From assembly GCA_963756575.1 (NCBI GenBank), contig CAVWOM010000011.1, positions 186,001 through 250,000 on the forward strand: a stretch of DNA of 64,000 nucleotides, given 5' to 3'. Shown piece after piece: positions 17,080-25,419 of the stretch (positions within the stretch are counted from its first letter, which is position 1; the number at the start of each line of letters is the position of its first letter). The notes beneath the pieces are model-generated. The model did no database searches. It was not told where the DNA came from and saw nothing but the letters and a program-made list of their open reading frames with translations. This DNA comes from Palsa-504 sp963756575 (GTDB lineage: Bacteria > Actinomycetota > Actinomycetes > Streptosporangiales > Streptosporangiaceae). The position numbers and the translations under genes were made by a program.

Positions 17080-17994
17080 TCAGCATGGCTGCGCCGCCCG
17101 GCGCTGCAAGACCCTGATCTGCAGGTCGACGGTCACGGTGAACGGGCTGGGCAGAGAGCGGATGCGGTCTTCCAGCGCCTGTGGCGTGATGTGGCGGGCG
17201 CTGGGCCCCATGGACACCAGCGCGGTGAGATCGGCGTGGTCCAGGCTCAGCTGGTAATCCACGCTGGTGACGGATCGAGCGTAGTCACGGTAGGTCCCGG
17301 CGAGCCGCTGGGCCTTGCGCTGGTCGATGCTGATCGTGCCGAGCGGCCGCTGCAGCTCGCGCAGGTGGCCGGGGCCCGGCACAGCTATGAGCAGCGTTCC
17401 CTCGGGGGTGAGGATGCGGCCGGTCTCGGCGGCGTTGCGCGGCCCGAAGATGCTCAGCACCAGGGCAGCCGAGCGGTCCGCGAGCGGCAGGGGGCGCCAC
17501 ACGTCCGCGCCCAGGGCCGCCGCCCGGGGGTGCGCCCGGGCGGCGCGCCGCAGCGCCGGTACCGACAGGTCAATGCACGCGCCGCGCCGGTGCGGCAGGG
17601 CATCCAGGACACCGGCGAGGTAGTGGCCGGAACCGCCGGCCAGGTCGACCACCAGGCCGGGTGTACCGGGATCGTGCCACGCGGCGAGTGACTGCACGGC
17701 CGCCGCGAGCCGCTGGTAATGACCGCGGCTGAGGAAGCGGTCGCGCGCCGCGACCATGGCGCCGGTATCGCCGGTGCCCGGCCCCGCCCGGCCGGCGGTG
17801 AGGTTGACATAGCCGTGCCGGGCTACGTCGAAGCCATGATGGCGGCGGCATGCCAGCTGGCTGCCGCCTAGGTGCAGCCGGCCAGCGCAGACCGGGCAGC
17901 GCAGGTACACGGCCGCCGCCGCGAGTGCCCGGCGCCGTTCAGCGGGCGAAGGTACGTTGTCGCGTTGCGGGCAGGCAAGATCGCGTGGGTCCAC
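17080..17994 (-). CDS. RlmA-like 23S rRNA (guanine-N1) methyltransferase
   Basis: 304 residues. Near the N-terminus is the RlmA/TlrB zinc site (RCPVCAGRLHLGG, ACRRHHGFDVARHGYVNL), followed by a Rossmann methyltransferase (LVVDLAGGSGHYLAGVLDAL, ADRSAALVLSIFGPRNAAE). Family members methylate G745 or G748 of 23S rRNA, and the G748 type gives tylosin/mycinamicin-class macrolide resistance. GTG 17994 is the only suitable start before the zinc domain. Confidence 0.87.
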   Translation of the reverse strand: MDPRDLACPQRDNVPSPAERRRALAAAAVYLRCPVCAGRLHLGGSQLACRRHHGFDVARHGYVNLTAGRAGPGTGDTGAMVAARDRFLSRGHYQRLAAAVQSLAAWHDPGTPGLVVDLAGGSGHYLAGVLDALPHRRGACIDLSVPALRRAARAHPRAAALGADVWRPLPLADRSAALVLSIFGPRNAAETGRILTPEGTLLIAVPGPGHLRELQRPLGTISIDQRKAQRLAGTYRDYARSVTSVDYQLSLDHADLTALVSMGPSARHITPQALEDRIRSLPSPFTVTVDLQIRVLQRRAAQPC

Positions 17995-18091
17995 AGGAAC
18001 GTCCCGTCGGGTCGGAAGGATGACCAGCCGACGGCGGCACGCTCAGACACCGGAGCCCGCATGAGGGACTCACACCGCAGAGCCGGGCAGC

Positions 18092-18568
18092 TCAGAGCCG
18101 CCCGGTCCAGCGCACCGCCTCAGACGGCGCGCGGACGCTTGAAGTAGCAGTAACCCACGATGAGGAGCATACCCGGCCAGGTAACTGGGCATCCGGCACG
18201 TCAGGCGGGGCTGCGGCCGGCTGGGGCGGGGCGGTCGCGATGATCCATTCCATCAGCGGCAGCAGCAGGGCCGACAGCTCGCGGCCGCGGTCGGTCAGGC
18301 TGTAGTCGACGTGCGGCGGGACCACCGGCCGCTGCTCCCGCAGCACCAGGCCGTCCGCTTCCAGGGTGCGCAGCGTCTGGGCGAGCATCTTCTCGCTGAT
18401 GCCGCGGGCCCAGCGGCGCAGTTCCCCCCACCGCATCGTCCCGCTGGACAGCGCGACCAGGAGCAGGACACCCCAGCGGCTGGTGATGTGATCCAGCAGT
18501 ACCCGGGTCGGGCAGTCCGGAGTAAACGCGTCCGGCCCGGCGTGCAGCTCCGCCAGCGCTGACTCCAT
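18092..18568 (-). CDS. HxlR-family regulator
   Basis: 158 residues. The domain runs CPTRVLLDHITSRWGVLLLV, MRWGELRRWARGISEKMLAQ, LRTLEADGLVLREQRPVVPP, DYSLTDRGRELSALL; the Cys of the family is present. The C-terminal ~45 residues are low-complexity. ATG 18568 follows GAAGG; GTG 18580 is an alternative. It is divergent from an NmrA/QOR2-type reductase, the usual partner. Confidence 0.9.
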   Translation of the reverse strand: MESALAELHAGPDAFTPDCPTRVLLDHITSRWGVLLLVALSSGTMRWGELRRWARGISEKMLAQTLRTLEADGLVLREQRPVVPPHVDYSLTDRGRELSALLLPLMEWIIATAPPQPAAAPPDVPDAQLPGRVCSSSWVTATSSVRAPSEAVRWTGRL

Positions 18569-18584
18569 ACTTACCTTCACACCA

Positions 18585-18607
18585 GTACCTTACTTCAAAG
18601 TGGGTAC
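18585..18607. promoter_or_regulatory. probable HxlR operator
   Basis: Dyad GTACC-N13-GGTAC with an inner ACTT-CA-AAGT in the short spacer between the divergent HxlR and NmrA-like genes. Confidence 0.5.
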
Positions 18608-18682
18608 CGGCAGAAGGGAAGGTGTCGCGGACCTGCCCGGTTGTCACCGGCGACCGATACGGAATCCGAAGGGACCTCACCT

Positions 18683-19555
18683 ATGCCACTCCTGATCACG
18701 GGCGCGACCGGCCACCTCGGCCGCCTGGTCGTCGAGCAGCTGCTAGCGGCCGGCGTGCCGGCCGGCGACATCACCGCCACCGGCCGGGCCACCGACAAGG
18801 TCAAGGACCTGGCCGACCGGGGCGTGCACGTACGCGCCGTGGATTTCGGCGACCCGGCGGCGGTGCGGGCGGCGGTGGCCGGCGCGGACCGCGTGCTGCT
18901 GGTCTCCGCGATGGAGCCGGGCGGCCGGGTGGCCCTGCACCGCAACGTCATCGACGCGGCCCGGGAAGCCGGCACCGGCCTGCTCGCCTACACCAGCATC
19001 GTCAACGCCGCCACCACGACGATCCGCCTCGCCGCGGACCACCAGGCCACCGAGCAGCTGCTGCGCGACAGCGGCGTGCCCTACGTGCTGCTGCGCAACA
19101 GCTGGTACCACGAGAACTACACCGGCCGGCTGCCCGCCTTCCTGGCGCAGGGAGCGATACCCGGCTGCGCCGGCCAGGGCCGGATCAGCGCCGCGGCGCG
19201 GGCCGACTACGCCGCCGCGGCGGTCCGGGTGCTGACCACGGACGGGCACGCCGGCCAGGCGTACGAGCTCGGCGGCGACGAGCCGTTCACGCTGGCGCAG
19301 CTGGCCGCCGAGATCAGTGCCCAGTCGGGGAAGCAGGTCCGGTACACCGACCTGCCCGAGGCTGAGTACGCCCAGGCCCTCGAGGCCCACGGCGCGCCCG
19401 AGCTGATGGCCGCCATGGTCGCCGAGACCGACGCCGCCGCGGCCCACGGCGCGCTCTACACCGCCAGCGGCGACCTCACCGCCCTGACCGGACGGCCCGC
19501 CACCACCCTGAGCGCCGCGGTCGGCGCGGCGCTGCGCGCCCTCGACGGGAACTAG
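18683..19555 (+). CDS. NmrA/QOR2-type NAD(P)H-dependent oxidoreductase
   Basis: 290 residues of atypical SDR: LITGATGHLGRLVVEQLL, DFGDPAAVRAAVAGADRVLL, LRNSWYHENY and AYELGGDEPFTLAQLAAEIS. Close in pattern to QOR2 (YtfG)-type quinone oxidoreductases, which are regularly paired with HxlR regulators and respond to quinone or electrophile stress. GAAGGGA precedes the ATG. Confidence 0.9.
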   Translation: MPLLITGATGHLGRLVVEQLLAAGVPAGDITATGRATDKVKDLADRGVHVRAVDFGDPAAVRAAVAGADRVLLVSAMEPGGRVALHRNVIDAAREAGTGLLAYTSIVNAATTTIRLAADHQATEQLLRDSGVPYVLLRNSWYHENYTGRLPAFLAQGAIPGCAGQGRISAAARADYAAAAVRVLTTDGHAGQAYELGGDEPFTLAQLAAEISAQSGKQVRYTDLPEAEYAQALEAHGAPELMAAMVAETDAAAAHGALYTASGDLTALTGRPATTLSAAVGAALRALDGN

Positions 19556-19643
19556 CACCACGTTGTCTTCAGGGCGGCGGCAATCGGATGACGGTCACCA
19601 GTGGCGCACCTGGCTCAGCCCCGGCTAGGGCACGATAGAGAAC

Positions 19644-20309
19644 ATGCGGCTAGCCCCGGAAGAGCCCGAAGCCGGTCCGTGGCGCGTAGAGCGGCTGACC
19701 ACCCTCGTCAACGCGGCGACCAGGCGCAGACCGGACCAAAGCCGTCCGGCCGTGCTGGCCGTAGACGGGCGCAGCAACAGCGGCAAGACCACGCTGGCCG
19801 CCCGGATCAGCGAGTTCGTCCCCGGATCCGTCGTCATCCACACCGACGACATCGCCTGGGAGCATTCCCGCTTCGGCTGGGCCGACCTGCTGGTCGACGG
19901 CATCCTGACCCCCCTGCACCAGGGGCGAAAGGTCAGTTACCGCCCACCCCGATGGGACGAGCACGGCCGGGCCGGATCCATCGAGGTCCCGGCCGGCTGC
20001 CCGCTGCTGATCATCGAAGGCGACGGGGCCGGCCGCCGGGAAGTAGCCCACCTGATCGACACCCTGATCTGGGTCCAAGCCGACGAGAGGGAGCTAGCCC
20101 GGCGCTCCGCCGCCCGGGCCGCCAACCGCCCGGCGGCCGACCTGGCCAATCGCCCCGCGGCCGGGGCGCCGTTCGACGAGGACGGCTGGCTGGCCGAGGA
20201 AATCCCCTTCAACACCGGCCAGCGGACCTGGGAACGCGCCGACACCATCGTCTGCGGCACCCCCGAGATCCCTTACCACCCGGGCACCCAGGTCGTCATC
20301 GGCCGCTAA
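19644..20309 (+). CDS. uridine kinase-like P-loop NTPase
   Basis: 221 residues. Walker A VDGRSNSGKTTLA, the TDDIAWEHSRFGW acidic segment after beta-2, YRPPRWDEHGR, the strand LLIIEGDGAGR and a lid with many arginines (ELARRSAARAANR) match the ATP-binding uridine kinase/adenylyl-sulfate-kinase-like family. Substrate unknown. It ends four bases inside the convergent MerR gene. Confidence 0.85.
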   Translation: MRLAPEEPEAGPWRVERLTTLVNAATRRRPDQSRPAVLAVDGRSNSGKTTLAARISEFVPGSVVIHTDDIAWEHSRFGWADLLVDGILTPLHQGRKVSYRPPRWDEHGRAGSIEVPAGCPLLIIEGDGAGRREVAHLIDTLIWVQADERELARRSAARAANRPAADLANRPAAGAPFDEDGWLAEEIPFNTGQRTWERADTIVCGTPEIPYHPGTQVVIGR

Positions 20310-21085
20310 GCGACGGGCGGCTCCGCCACCCTTTCCGCCCGGATCCAGTCGGCCCAGCCACGCTCGCGCATCAGCTTCCGGAACCGCGCCATGCGCGGGT
20401 CGGACTCGTCGGCGAGCGTGGCTAGCAGGTCGTATGGCAGGTCGTCGTGGGTCCATTCGCCGGGGTTCTCGCTAGCGGCGCCGCCCTGCTCGAGCAGGGC
20501 GGCCAGGATGTCGGCCAGTTCCTCCGCTCGCGGGTCGTCGGCCACGTCGGAGTCGAAGAGCTCCGACGCGAGGCGGTAGAACCGGACGAGCTGCGGATCA
20601 TCGAGCTCCGCGAGCTTCGCGGGCATCCACTCGCGGACGTGGTCGGGCCAGCGGGCCGCGACCAGGATCCACGCGTCCCGCTCGGTCGCCACCATGCGCT
20701 CTGATGCCCCGATCTCCCGGAGCCGGTCGAGATAGAAGGTCACCTCCGCCGGGAGCACCAGGCCGTCCCCCGCCGCGAGCTGCGCGACCTGCTTGCGGCT
20801 GGTCTCGAGCCGTTCGATCTCGTCGCGCAGGTGGCTGTCGATCTCTTGGATCGCTTCGGCAAAGGCGGGCGCGTCGGCTTGGAGCAGCTTGCCGATCTGG
20901 GAAAGCGGCACGCCGGCGCTGGCCAGGGTGCGGATCTTGATGAGGGACACGGCTGCCCGCGGGCCGTACCGCCGGTAACCCGAGGCGTCCCGCTCCGGTT
21001 CGGGCAGCAGTCCGATCTGGTGATAGTGCCGCACCGCCCGCACGGTGACGCCGGCGTACGCCGCCAGTTGACCGATCGTCAGCAT
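20306..21085 (-). CDS. MerR-family regulator of the downstream-facing ABC exporter
   Basis: 259 residues. MerR HTH: TIGQLAAYAGVTVRAVRHYH, then GLLPEPERDASGYRRYGP; a long dimerisation helix (DEIERLETSRKQVAQLA) and a C-terminal ligand domain follow. It lies directly after the two exporter genes on the same strand, and a MerR-type dyad precedes the exporter ATPase, so it probably activates that operon. Confidence 0.9.
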   Translation of the reverse strand: MLTIGQLAAYAGVTVRAVRHYHQIGLLPEPERDASGYRRYGPRAAVSLIKIRTLASAGVPLSQIGKLLQADAPAFAEAIQEIDSHLRDEIERLETSRKQVAQLAAGDGLVLPAEVTFYLDRLREIGASERMVATERDAWILVAARWPDHVREWMPAKLAELDDPQLVRFYRLASELFDSDVADDPRAEELADILAALLEQGGAASENPGEWTHDDLPYDLLATLADESDPRMARFRKLMRERGWADWIRAERVAEPPVA

Positions 21086-21092
21086 GCTCTGA

Positions 21093-21845
21093 TCATGTCC
21101 TGCGGCGGTAGGTGATGGTAGCGAACACGTAACCCGCGACGAGGATGCCGGCGCACCAGGCGAGGGCGGTCCAGATACCGGTGCCGGCCGGCCTTTGGGC
21201 AAGCAGGTCGCGGATCGTGTTGACGACGGCGGTGGCCGGCTGGTTGTTGGCGAAGGCGCGCACCGGCCCGGGCATGGTGCTGGTCGGCGCGAAGGCCGAG
21301 CTGACGAACGGCAGGAAGATGAGCGGGTAGGCGAACGCGGCCGCGCCGTCCACGCTCTTCGCGGTGAGGCCGGGGATGACGGCGAGCCAGGTCAGGGCCA
21401 GGGTGAACAGGATGAGGATGCCGACGACGGCGAGCCAGGCCAGCACTCCGGCGCCCGAGCGGAAGCCCACGGCGACGGCGACGCCGATGACGGCCGCCAG
21501 CGAGATCACGTTGGCGGCCAGCGAGGTCAGCACGTGCGCCCACAGCACGCTCGACCGGGCGATCGGCATGGACTGGAATCGCTCGAAGATCCCGCCCTGC
21601 ATGTCGGTGAACAGCCGGAGCGCTGTATAGGAGATGCCCGAGGCGATGGCGATGAGCAGGATGCCGGGCAACGTGTAGTCCACGTACGAGGTCGTCCCGG
21701 TCCGGATCGCCCCGCCGAGCACGTAGACGAACATCAACATGATGGCGACCGGCATGACCGCGGTCGTGATGATGGTGTCCGGGCTGCGCGTGACGTGGCG
21801 CAGGGTCCGTCCGGTGAGGACGGCGGTGTCGCCGAGGAAGTGCAT
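21093..21845 (-). CDS. DrrB-type ABC-2 permease
   Basis: 250 residues, six membrane segments: LTGRTLRHVTRSPDTIITTA, VAIMLMFVYVLGGAI, LFTDMQGGIFERFQSMPIAR, and end YVFATITYRRR. Partner of the ATPase 13 bases upstream. Distinct in sequence from the permease at 5.2 kb. Confidence 0.92.
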   Translation of the reverse strand: MHFLGDTAVLTGRTLRHVTRSPDTIITTAVMPVAIMLMFVYVLGGAIRTGTTSYVDYTLPGILLIAIASGISYTALRLFTDMQGGIFERFQSMPIARSSVLWAHVLTSLAANVISLAAVIGVAVAVGFRSGAGVLAWLAVVGILILFTLALTWLAVIPGLTAKSVDGAAAFAYPLIFLPFVSSAFAPTSTMPGPVRAFANNQPATAVVNTIRDLLAQRPAGTGIWTALAWCAGILVAGYVFATITYRRRT

Positions 21846-21858
21846 TTTCTCTCTCCTT

Positions 21859-22638
21859 TCAGCCGCGCGCGGTGACCGCGAAGAAGATGTCCTCGAGGGA
21901 GGGCTGCTTCTCGACGTACTCGACCGTGGCGGGCGGCAGCAACTGCCTGAGCTCGGCCAGGGTGCCGTTGACGATGATCCGGCCTTCGTGCAGGATCGCG
22001 ATCCGGTCGGCGAGCTCTTCGGCCTCGTCCAGGTACTGCGTGGTGAGCAGCACGGTGGTGCCACCTCCGGCCAGTTCCCTGACGGCCCGCCACACCTCGA
22101 TGCGTGCCTCCGGGTCCAGCCCGGCCGTCGGCTCGTCGAGGAAGATGACCGGCGGATTCCCGATCAGGCTCATCGCGATGTCCAGCCGGCGGCGCATGCC
22201 GCCGGAGTACGTTGACGCCCTCCGGGCGCCCGCCTCGGTCAGCGAGAAGCGCCTCAGCAGGTCATCCGCGATCGCGCCCGGGTCCTCGAGATGCCTCAGC
22301 CTGGCGACCAGGACGAGGTTCTCCCGTCCGCTGAGGATCTCGTCGACCGCCGCGAACTGCCCGGTGAGGCTGATGGACTCGCGTACGTCGGCGGCTTGCG
22401 TCGCGACGTCGAAGCCGTTGACCCGGGCTGTCCCCGTATCGGCCTTGAGCAGCGTGGACAGGATCTTGATCAGCGTGGTCTTGCCCGCCCCGTTCGATCC
22501 GAGCAGGGCGAAGATGGCGCCCGGCGCCACCTCGAAATCGACCCCGCGCAGCACGCGAAGTTCCTTGTACGACTTCTCCAGGCCCTGCACACCGATCGCG
22601 GGCCCCTGGGCCCGGCTGGTTGCTCGTGGGATGCTCAT
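21859..22638 (-). CDS. DrrA-type ABC transporter ATPase
   Basis: 259 residues from ATG 22638 (ATG 22651 also possible). Walker A GSNGAGKTT, Q-loop LTGQFAAVDEILSG, signature YSGGMRRRLDIA, Walker B VIFLDEPTAGLDP and TTQYLDEAEEL intact; the C-terminal tail ends in PSLEDIFFAVTA. First gene of the exporter-MerR operon. Confidence 0.93.
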   Translation of the reverse strand: MSIPRATSRAQGPAIGVQGLEKSYKELRVLRGVDFEVAPGAIFALLGSNGAGKTTLIKILSTLLKADTGTARVNGFDVATQAADVRESISLTGQFAAVDEILSGRENLVLVARLRHLEDPGAIADDLLRRFSLTEAGARRASTYSGGMRRRLDIAMSLIGNPPVIFLDEPTAGLDPEARIEVWRAVRELAGGGTTVLLTTQYLDEAEELADRIAILHEGRIIVNGTLAELRQLLPPATVEYVEKQPSLEDIFFAVTARG

Positions 22639-22656
22639 GACAGCCAGCATGAAGGG

Positions 22657-22671
22657 TTGACGCTGCGTCAA
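22657..22671. promoter_or_regulatory. MerR-type operator/promoter element
   Basis: TTGACGCTGCGTCAA, a perfect 7+7 dyad around one base, followed by AGGTCAAG. MerR regulators bind such dyads between -35 and -10 and remodel an overlong spacer. It lies just upstream of the exporter ATPase start on the minus strand, and the regulator is encoded in the same operon. Confidence 0.7.
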
Positions 22672-22709
22672 GGTCAAGCGGCGGGCGACGCATCAGTAGC
22701 GTTGAAGCC

Positions 22710-23008
22710 ATGGAGCTCGACGCCGCCCTCGGCCAGTTCTGGGCGGCCGCCGACGCCCGCCAGCTAGGCATCGACGCCATCCAGGTCACCGCCGGCCAAG
22801 ACCTTTATGCCGAACGTCACCGCATCGACACCATCCGCCGTGACGTGTTCTCGGTCTCCAAAACCGTGACCTCACTAGCGATCGGCATGCTCGAAGGCGA
22901 CGGTGCCCTCACCCTGGACGACCCCGTCCTGGCCCACCTGCCGAGCTAGCCGGCCGCGTCGTCCACGCCATCTCCGGGCTGGAGCACATCGTGCCCGCGC
23001 TGGCCTGA
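22710..23008 (+). pseudogene. beta-lactamase-fold serine hydrolase relic with internal deletion
   Basis: The first 79 residues match the N-terminus of a class C-type serine hydrolase including SVSK (the SxxK nucleophile tetrad) and ALTLDDPVLAHLP, then stop at 22949. Immediately after, in another frame, GRVVHAISGLEHIVPALA ends at 23008, a plausible C-terminus of the same type of protein. About two thirds of the gene has been deleted. Confidence 0.65.
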
Positions 23009-23014
23009 GCGCCA

Positions 23015-23605
23015 CTAGCCGGCCGGCGGCAGGTTCTCCACCTGCTCCTTGGTCAGGTTGAGCCAGATCCCGTTCTCGACCTTGACCACCGCGCTGGCCG
23101 GGATGACGACCTCCTTGCGTCCCCACAGATGCCCCTCGCCGAGCAGCACGTGGGTCACCCGGTGATCGCCCGGATCGACCCGGACTCCCTCCACCCGCCC
23201 GATCGCGCCGTCGAGGGCATGGACGGGCTCCCCGCGGACGATGTCTTCCTCGCCGATCGGAGCAACGTCCTGGACAATGGCCTGCACCGGAGCTCCGACC
23301 CCCATCGGCGCCCCCAGGCCGCCGACCGCCAGGCCGCCGACCAGGCCGTCCACCACCTCCGTCTCCTCGGCCGCCTCGAGCCGGTCGAACTCCTCCATGG
23401 TGCAGCGCAGCCTGATGCCATCGGCCGTGTCCTGGACCAGGCCGAGGGGAACGAGCCTGCCCGCCCCCAGCCGGAACTTCGGCTCGATGACCAGATGCGT
23501 CACCGTCTCGGTCGCCGGATCGATGATCACGCGGGCCACCTTGCCGACCGGGCCGTCCGCGCAACTCGCCTCGGCCCCCATCGCGAACTCGGTCTCTCCG
23601 GCCAT
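23015..23605 (-). CDS. PRC-barrel domain protein
   Basis: 196 residues with two PRC-barrel-like halves: GPVGKVARVIIDPATETVTH with LVIEPKFRLGAGRLVPL, and GAIGRVEGVRVDPGDHRVTH with LLGEGHLWGRKEVVIP. The linker contains the Gly-rich stretch VGGLAVGGLGAPMGVG. PRC-barrels occur in RimM and photosynthetic reaction centres; the role of these free-standing actinobacterial forms is unknown. Confidence 0.85.
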   Translation of the reverse strand: MAGETEFAMGAEASCADGPVGKVARVIIDPATETVTHLVIEPKFRLGAGRLVPLGLVQDTADGIRLRCTMEEFDRLEAAEETEVVDGLVGGLAVGGLGAPMGVGAPVQAIVQDVAPIGEEDIVRGEPVHALDGAIGRVEGVRVDPGDHRVTHVLLGEGHLWGRKEVVIPASAVVKVENGIWLNLTKEQVENLPPAG

Positions 23606-24057
23606 AGCTGCCTTCCCCTCACGACCATCGCGGGCATCTCTCCGGCCCACCGTAGCGGACCGCCTCCGGACTTTCCCGATCGCCAGATTGAGGGATCACG
23701 CCCTCGTAGCGAGCCGAGCTAGACTCGGGCGCATAGGCTTCCAGGTCACCAGCGTTCCCGGCGGGCTGAGTCGTATGGCCGCCACCTTCCTTCGCGTCCA
23801 CGCTGTCCGGGTGGAGCGGCTCCCCGTCGAGCAGTACCGGGCGAGGTGGCTGAACCGGGGCATTCCCGTCGGCGTCATCGACCGGGCGGGGCGTGCGGTA
23901 CTGCCCGGGGGCGCCCCGGCAGCCACCGCAATGCCACATCGACGTGGTCCTGGCCACCGCAGAGTCACATTGACGTGGCTGCCCGGGGCCGGCGCCGGGT
24001 GGCGGGCGGGAGATCCGGGGGCTGCCGGGCCGGGCCGGGCTGACGGGGCTGAGGGAA
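23606..24057. other. 452-bp stretch without a supported gene
   Basis: Open frames exist on both strands but none has a recognisable domain or a convincing start. It contains a short near-direct repeat around 23935-23975 (CACATCGACGTGG and CACATTGACGTGG). It probably replaced the 3' end of the GNAT gene that is broken at its right border. Confidence 0.5.
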
Positions 24058-24374
24058 TACCGGGCGGCCCGGACCGTCGACCATAGCCGCCTCCGGCCCG
24101 TTGCTATGGCGGCATCGAGCACCGCGCGAGCCGCCTCCGTAGCGTAGCCGTGCCCGTGCGCCCGCTTCAGCAGCTCATACGCGATCTCCGGCTCGTCCGC
24201 CGTGGCCCGCCCGATGATCAGCCCGCAATAGCCGATGAAGTCGCCTTCGTGACGGTGCCGGATGGGCAAGACCGCGAGCCCGGTCGCCGCCGTCCTGGCC
24301 AGCCCCTCCGCGATGAATTCCCGGGTCCGCTCAACCGTCGGAGTCCGCGTCAGGTTCACGCGTTGATCACGCAA
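24058..24374 (-). pseudogene. GNAT (RimJ/RimL-type) acetyltransferase, truncated at both ends
   Basis: The surviving piece covers RTREFIAEGLARTAATGLAV, GDFIGYCGLI, EPEIAYELLKRAHGHGYATE (the acetyl-CoA loop is degenerate but recognisable) and RRRLWSTVRA. The first ~50 residues and the last strand/helix (normally W-N-x-x-S...LEKLGF) are absent. Sequence downstream of ~24058 no longer resembles the family, although the frame stays open to 23619. Confidence 0.65.
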
Positions 24375-24414
24375 TGATGAAATGGAACCGCGGTCTGGCG
24401 GCTTGCTCCCCCGG

Positions 24415-25134
24415 CTACGGGCTGGCGGGGGCAGCCTGGGCGAGCTGGCGTTCGAGCAGCTTGGCGGCGCCCTCGCGCCAGCCGGCGGCCAGCGGCGCCG
24501 AAGCGGGGTCGGGGAAGATCTCCTCGTCCCCGGCCTCGACCGCGTCGAAAATGGCCCGCGCGACCGATGCGGGGGAGGCCTTCGGCACGTCGGATCCCCG
24601 GAGCATGTCGGTGTCCACCGGGCCGGCCAGGACCGCGTGCACGCTTACCCCCTGCCCGGCCACGCGAGCGCGCAGCGACTGGGTCAGGGAGAACGCGGCC
24701 GCCTTGGAGACCGAGTAGGCCGGGATGATGAACGGCAACGGGGCCAGAGCGTTCACCGAGAGGATGTTCACGATGGCCCCGCGGGCGCGGGTCACGGCGG
24801 GCAGGAAGGCCTGGGTCACGGCGTGGGTGCCGAAGAGGTTGACGGCTAGGTGGCGGTCGAGCATGGCCGGGTCACCCAGGTCGTCCGGCAGCGCGATGCC
24901 GGCGTTGTTGACCAGCATGTCCAGTGACCCGACCTGGCTGGCCGCCGCCTCGATCTGCGCCGCGCTGGTGATGTCCAGCCGCAGGGGCGTCACCCGGCCA
25001 TCGGGGTGCTGCAGCGGCTGGCGGGTCCCGGCGTATACCCGGGCCGCGCCTCGGGTCAGGGCTTCGGCGGCCAGCGCCCGGCCGATGCCGCGGTTGGCCC
25101 CGGTCACCAGGATCGTCTTGCCTGTCATGGTCAT
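24415..25134 (-). CDS. short-chain dehydrogenase/reductase
   Basis: 239 residues: TGANRGIG, NNAG, NILSVNA and YSVSK with catalytic Ser, Tyr and Lys, and the GPVDTDM loop. Substrate unknown. Transcribed in the same direction as the sigma factor but separated from it by a permease relic. Confidence 0.92.
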   Translation of the reverse strand: MTMTGKTILVTGANRGIGRALAAEALTRGAARVYAGTRQPLQHPDGRVTPLRLDITSAAQIEAAASQVGSLDMLVNNAGIALPDDLGDPAMLDRHLAVNLFGTHAVTQAFLPAVTRARGAIVNILSVNALAPLPFIIPAYSVSKAAAFSLTQSLRARVAGQGVSVHAVLAGPVDTDMLRGSDVPKASPASVARAIFDAVEAGDEEIFPDPASAPLAAGWREGAAKLLERQLAQAAPASP

Positions 25135-25219
25135 GCCTGTTGCTCCCGTTGTCTTCCGGTGTGAGCCAGTCCGGCTCACCTACATCTGGAAAGACTCGTC
25201 GAGATCGGCAAAGGAATCG

Positions 25220-25365
25220 CTACCGGCGCCGGTACCCGTGCACGGAGAGCGGGAAGAAGACGGCGGTCAGCAGCAGCGGCCAGGGCGACGGCCATGAGCA
25301 CCGCGTGGCCGGTGATCCAGGAAGCGCGGGCCCCGATGGGGTCGCCGAAGAGCTGGCGGGCGGCA
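25220..25365 (-). pseudogene. C-terminal relic of a DrrB-type ABC permease
   Basis: Minus-strand translation gives AARQLFGDPIGARASWITGH then AVLMAVAL in one frame and WPLLLTAVFFPLSVHGYRRR plus a stop in the next. Together they match the end of DrrB-like permeases (compare the layout at 5880-6021). One small frameshift splits the relic and no ATPase partner remains nearby. Confidence 0.6.
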
Positions 25366-25419
25366 TCGCGCTAGAGACCGTGATCGCCGCGTTCCCAGCC
25401 GTAACTGACCGGCCCGGCG

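Noticed and set aside
23765..24086. Plus-strand open frame starting MAATFLRVHAVRVERL
   Set aside because: No recognisable domain, Arg/Gly-rich end, no ribosome binding site; kept as unassigned sequence.
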